In this document: positions 62,106-64,000 of the stretch, piece after piece
Layout: each line of letters starts with the position of its first letter
How positions within the stretch are numbered: position 1 is the first letter of the stretch
NCBI GenBank assembly: GCA_033782935.1
Contig: JAWQEG010000377.1
Coordinates: 806,001 to 870,000 of the forward strand
Direction of reading: 5' to 3'
Length of the DNA stretch: 64,000 nucleotides
Source: Petrolisthes cinctipes
Taxonomy: Eukaryota > Arthropoda > Malacostraca > Decapoda > Porcellanidae
Position numbers and translations under genes: made by a program
The notes under the pieces: model-generated
What the model saw: the letters and a program-made list of their open reading frames with translations, nothing else
What the model was told of the DNA's origin: nothing
The model's database searches: none

Positions 62106-64000
62106 GGTCCCAGATGGTATCTGTACATGCCTACTCCGTGTTAGAGTATTTTCAAAATACAGGCCAAAAACATACTGAAAATCGATCTTTTAGGTGCCCA
62201 AAAGTCGATATGTGCATGCATCTTCTGTACCCGTTTATATAGTTCAAATTCTGGCCCTAAACACCCGAAAATTCGATATTTTGGGGTCCCAGAAGCGATC
62301 TGTACATGCATACTCCGTGTTAGAGTATTTTCAAAATTCAGGCCCAAAACATGCTGAAAATCGATATTTTTGGTGCCCAAAGTTAATATGTGCATGTATC
62401 TTCTGTTCCCGTTTATATCTCAAATTCAGGCTCAAAACACCCAAAAATTCAATATTTTGGGATCCCAGAAGCAATCTGTACATGCCTACACAGTGCAAGA
62501 ATATTTTCAAAATATAGGCTAAAAACATGCTAAAAATCGACATTTTAGGTGCCAAAAACTCGATATCTCAAATTCAGTCCCAAAACACCCGAAAATTCGA
62601 TATTTAGAGGTCACAGAAGGTATCTGTACATGCTTACTCCGTGTTAGAGTATTTTCAAACTGCAGGCCAAAAACATACTGAAAATCGAGTTTTTAGGTGC
62701 ACAAAAGTCGATATGTGCATGCATCTTCAGTACCCGTTTATATCTCAAATTCAGGCTCAAAACACCCGAAAATTCAATATTTTGGGGTCCCAGAAGCAAT
62801 CTGTACATGCCTACTCAGTGTTAGAGTATTTTCAAAATACAGGCCCAAAACATGCTGAAAATCGATATTTTAGATGCCCAAAGTCAATATGTGCATGTAT
62901 CTTCTGTACCCGTTTATATCTCAAATTCAGGCTCAAAACACCCGAAAATTCAATATTTTGGGGTCCCTGAAGCAATCTGTACATGTCTACACAGTGCTAG
63001 AATATTTTCAAAATATAGGCTAAAAACATGCTAAAAATCGACATTTTAGGTGCCAAAAAATCGATATCTCAAATTCAGTCCCAAAACACCCGAAAATTAG
63101 ATATTTAGAGGTCCCAAAAGGTATCTGTACATGCCTACTCCGTGTTAGAGTATTTTCAAAATACAGGCCAAAAACATACTGAAAATCGATCTTTTAGGTG
63201 CCCAAAAGTCGATATGTGCATGCATCTTCTGTACCCGTTTATATATAAAATTCTGACCCTAAACACCGGAAAATTCGATATTTTGGGGTCCCAGAAGCGA
63301 TCTGTACATGCCTACTCCGTGTTAGAGTATTTTCAAAATTCAGGCCCAAAACATGCTGAAAATCGATATTTTTGGTGCCCAAAGTCAATATGTGCATGTA
63401 TCTTCTGTACCCGTTTATATCTCAAATTCAGGCTCAAAACACCCGAAAATTCAATATTTTGGGGTCCCTGAAGCGATCTGTACAGTGCTAGAATATTTTC
63501 AAAATATAGGCTAAAAACATGCTAAAAATCGATCTTTTAGGTGCCAAAAAGTCGATATCTCAAATTCAGTCCCAAAACACCCGAAACTCGATATTTAGGG
63601 GTCCCAGTAGCGATCTGTACATGCCTACTCCGTGTTAGAGTATGTTCAAAATACATGCTCAAAACATACTGAAAATCGATCTTTTAGGTGCACAAAAGTC
63701 GATATGTGCATGCATCTTCAGTTCCCGTTTACATCTCAAATTCAGGCTCAAAACACCCGAAAATTCAATATTTTGGGGTCCCAGAAGCAATCTGTACAGT
63801 GCTAGAATATTTTCAAAATATAGGGTAAAAACATGCTAAAAATCGATCTTTTAGGTGCCAAAAAGTCGATATCTCAAATTCAGTCCCAAAACACCCGAAA
63901 ATTCGATATTTAGAGGTCCCAGAAGGTATCTGTACATGCCTACTCCGTGTTAGAGTATTTTCAAAATACAGGCCAAAAACATACTGAAAATCGATCTTTT
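62106..64000. repeat. Block 32: A-B2-C, chimeric A1-B1-C, pentamer, cut-off A2
   Basis: Units start at 62106 (A of 179 bp with 'tatatagttcaaattc'), 62609 (A-B1-C), 63110 (A2-B2-C137), 63600 (A1-C138) and 63915 (first 86 bp of an A2, cut by the window end). The A at 62609 begins with markers of the 37324 and 44963 lineage and from about 62670 follows the 53281 lineage. Confidence 0.87.

Larger units (their letters stand above)
1..64000. repeat. Continuous satellite array of ~177 bp monomers
   Basis: The whole window consists of head-to-tail copies of one monomer family, recognised by the recurring 'ggtcccagaag' every 137-179 bp and by shared words such as 'gtcgatatgtgcatg' and 'aaaacacccgaaaattc'. 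I saw no inverted copy and no gap of unique sequence. A prototype monomer is about 38% GC. Arrays of this size and regularity are known from eukaryotic centromeres and heterochromatin; the centromeric role here is inferred, and the species and family name are not recognised. Both ends of the window cut through the array, so its true length is unknown. Confidence 0.98.

Noticed and set aside
1..64000. CRISPR array
   Set aside because: Repeats are contiguous with no unique spacers, monomers are 137-179 bp, and there are no cas genes.
1..64000. Insertion of a transposon or retrotransposon
   Set aside because: No terminal repeats, target-site duplications, coding remnants or any stretch outside the monomer family were seen. 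All length changes are explained by deletions or exchanges within the repeat.
1..64000. Primate alpha satellite or the Arabidopsis 178 bp centromere repeat, suggested by the monomer length
   Set aside because: Only the length is similar. I could not match the words of this monomer to what I know of those families, so no family name is assigned.
1..64000. Inverted segments within the array
   Set aside because: Reading for the reverse complement of 'ggtcccagaag' and 'gtgcatgcatc' through the window found none in place of a monomer; all units point the same way.
63915..64000. Array edge at the end of the window
   Set aside because: The last 86 bases are an ordinary A2 front. The array continues beyond the window, as it does before position 1.

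Overview
This 64 kb window is one uninterrupted tandem satellite array. I see no gene, RNA gene, transposon, simple-sequence tract or unique DNA in it. Every base belongs to a head-to-tail monomer in the same orientation. By a monomer-by-monomer walk there are 132 monomers in the first 21.7 kb, which scales to roughly 390 in the window. A prototype monomer is about 38% GC. Long, nearly identical, higher-order satellite DNA of this kind is typical of eukaryotic centromeric, pericentromeric or subtelomeric heterochromatin. The sequence alone does not tell me the species, and I do not recognise the satellite family.

The array is organised on at least six nested levels. (1) Two related half-units of about 88 bp (alpha and beta) make one monomer. 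(2) There are three monomer classes: A (177 bp), B (176 bp) and C (148 bp, which has lost 29 bp from its beta half; shorter forms C140, C138 and C137 also occur). (3) A-B-C forms a 501 bp trimer. (4) Trimers of two subtypes alternate, A2-B2-C then A1-B1-C, giving a hexamer of about 1,002 bp. Loss of B1 gives a pentamer of 805-826 bp. (5) A 4,960 bp block built from these (2161-7120) is partly repeated in a 3,958 bp form lacking exactly one 1,002 bp hexamer. (6) A large block, 1-13786, recurs as 21740-36787, with offsets of 21.7-23.0 kb that are fully explained by indels of 1,002, 65 and 325 bp.

Layout: 1-21739 is the first large block. Positions 21740-36787 are its near-identical partial copy. 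From 36788 to about 53280 the array is a mosaic with a 1,510 bp duplication, a 3.1 kb duplication (offset 9,586) and monomers fused by half-unit-sized deletions. From 53281 to 64000 a pentamer-dominated domain begins to repeat with a 9,328 bp offset.

Coordinates use the 'ggtccc' motif as the arbitrary first base of each monomer. In the notation below, h is an A/B hybrid monomer, B' is a B monomer with a C-type tail, and A3 is an A monomer with an A1-like front and an A2-like back. Short open frames occur in every trimer because 501 is divisible by three. I treat them as artefacts of the repeat, not as genes.
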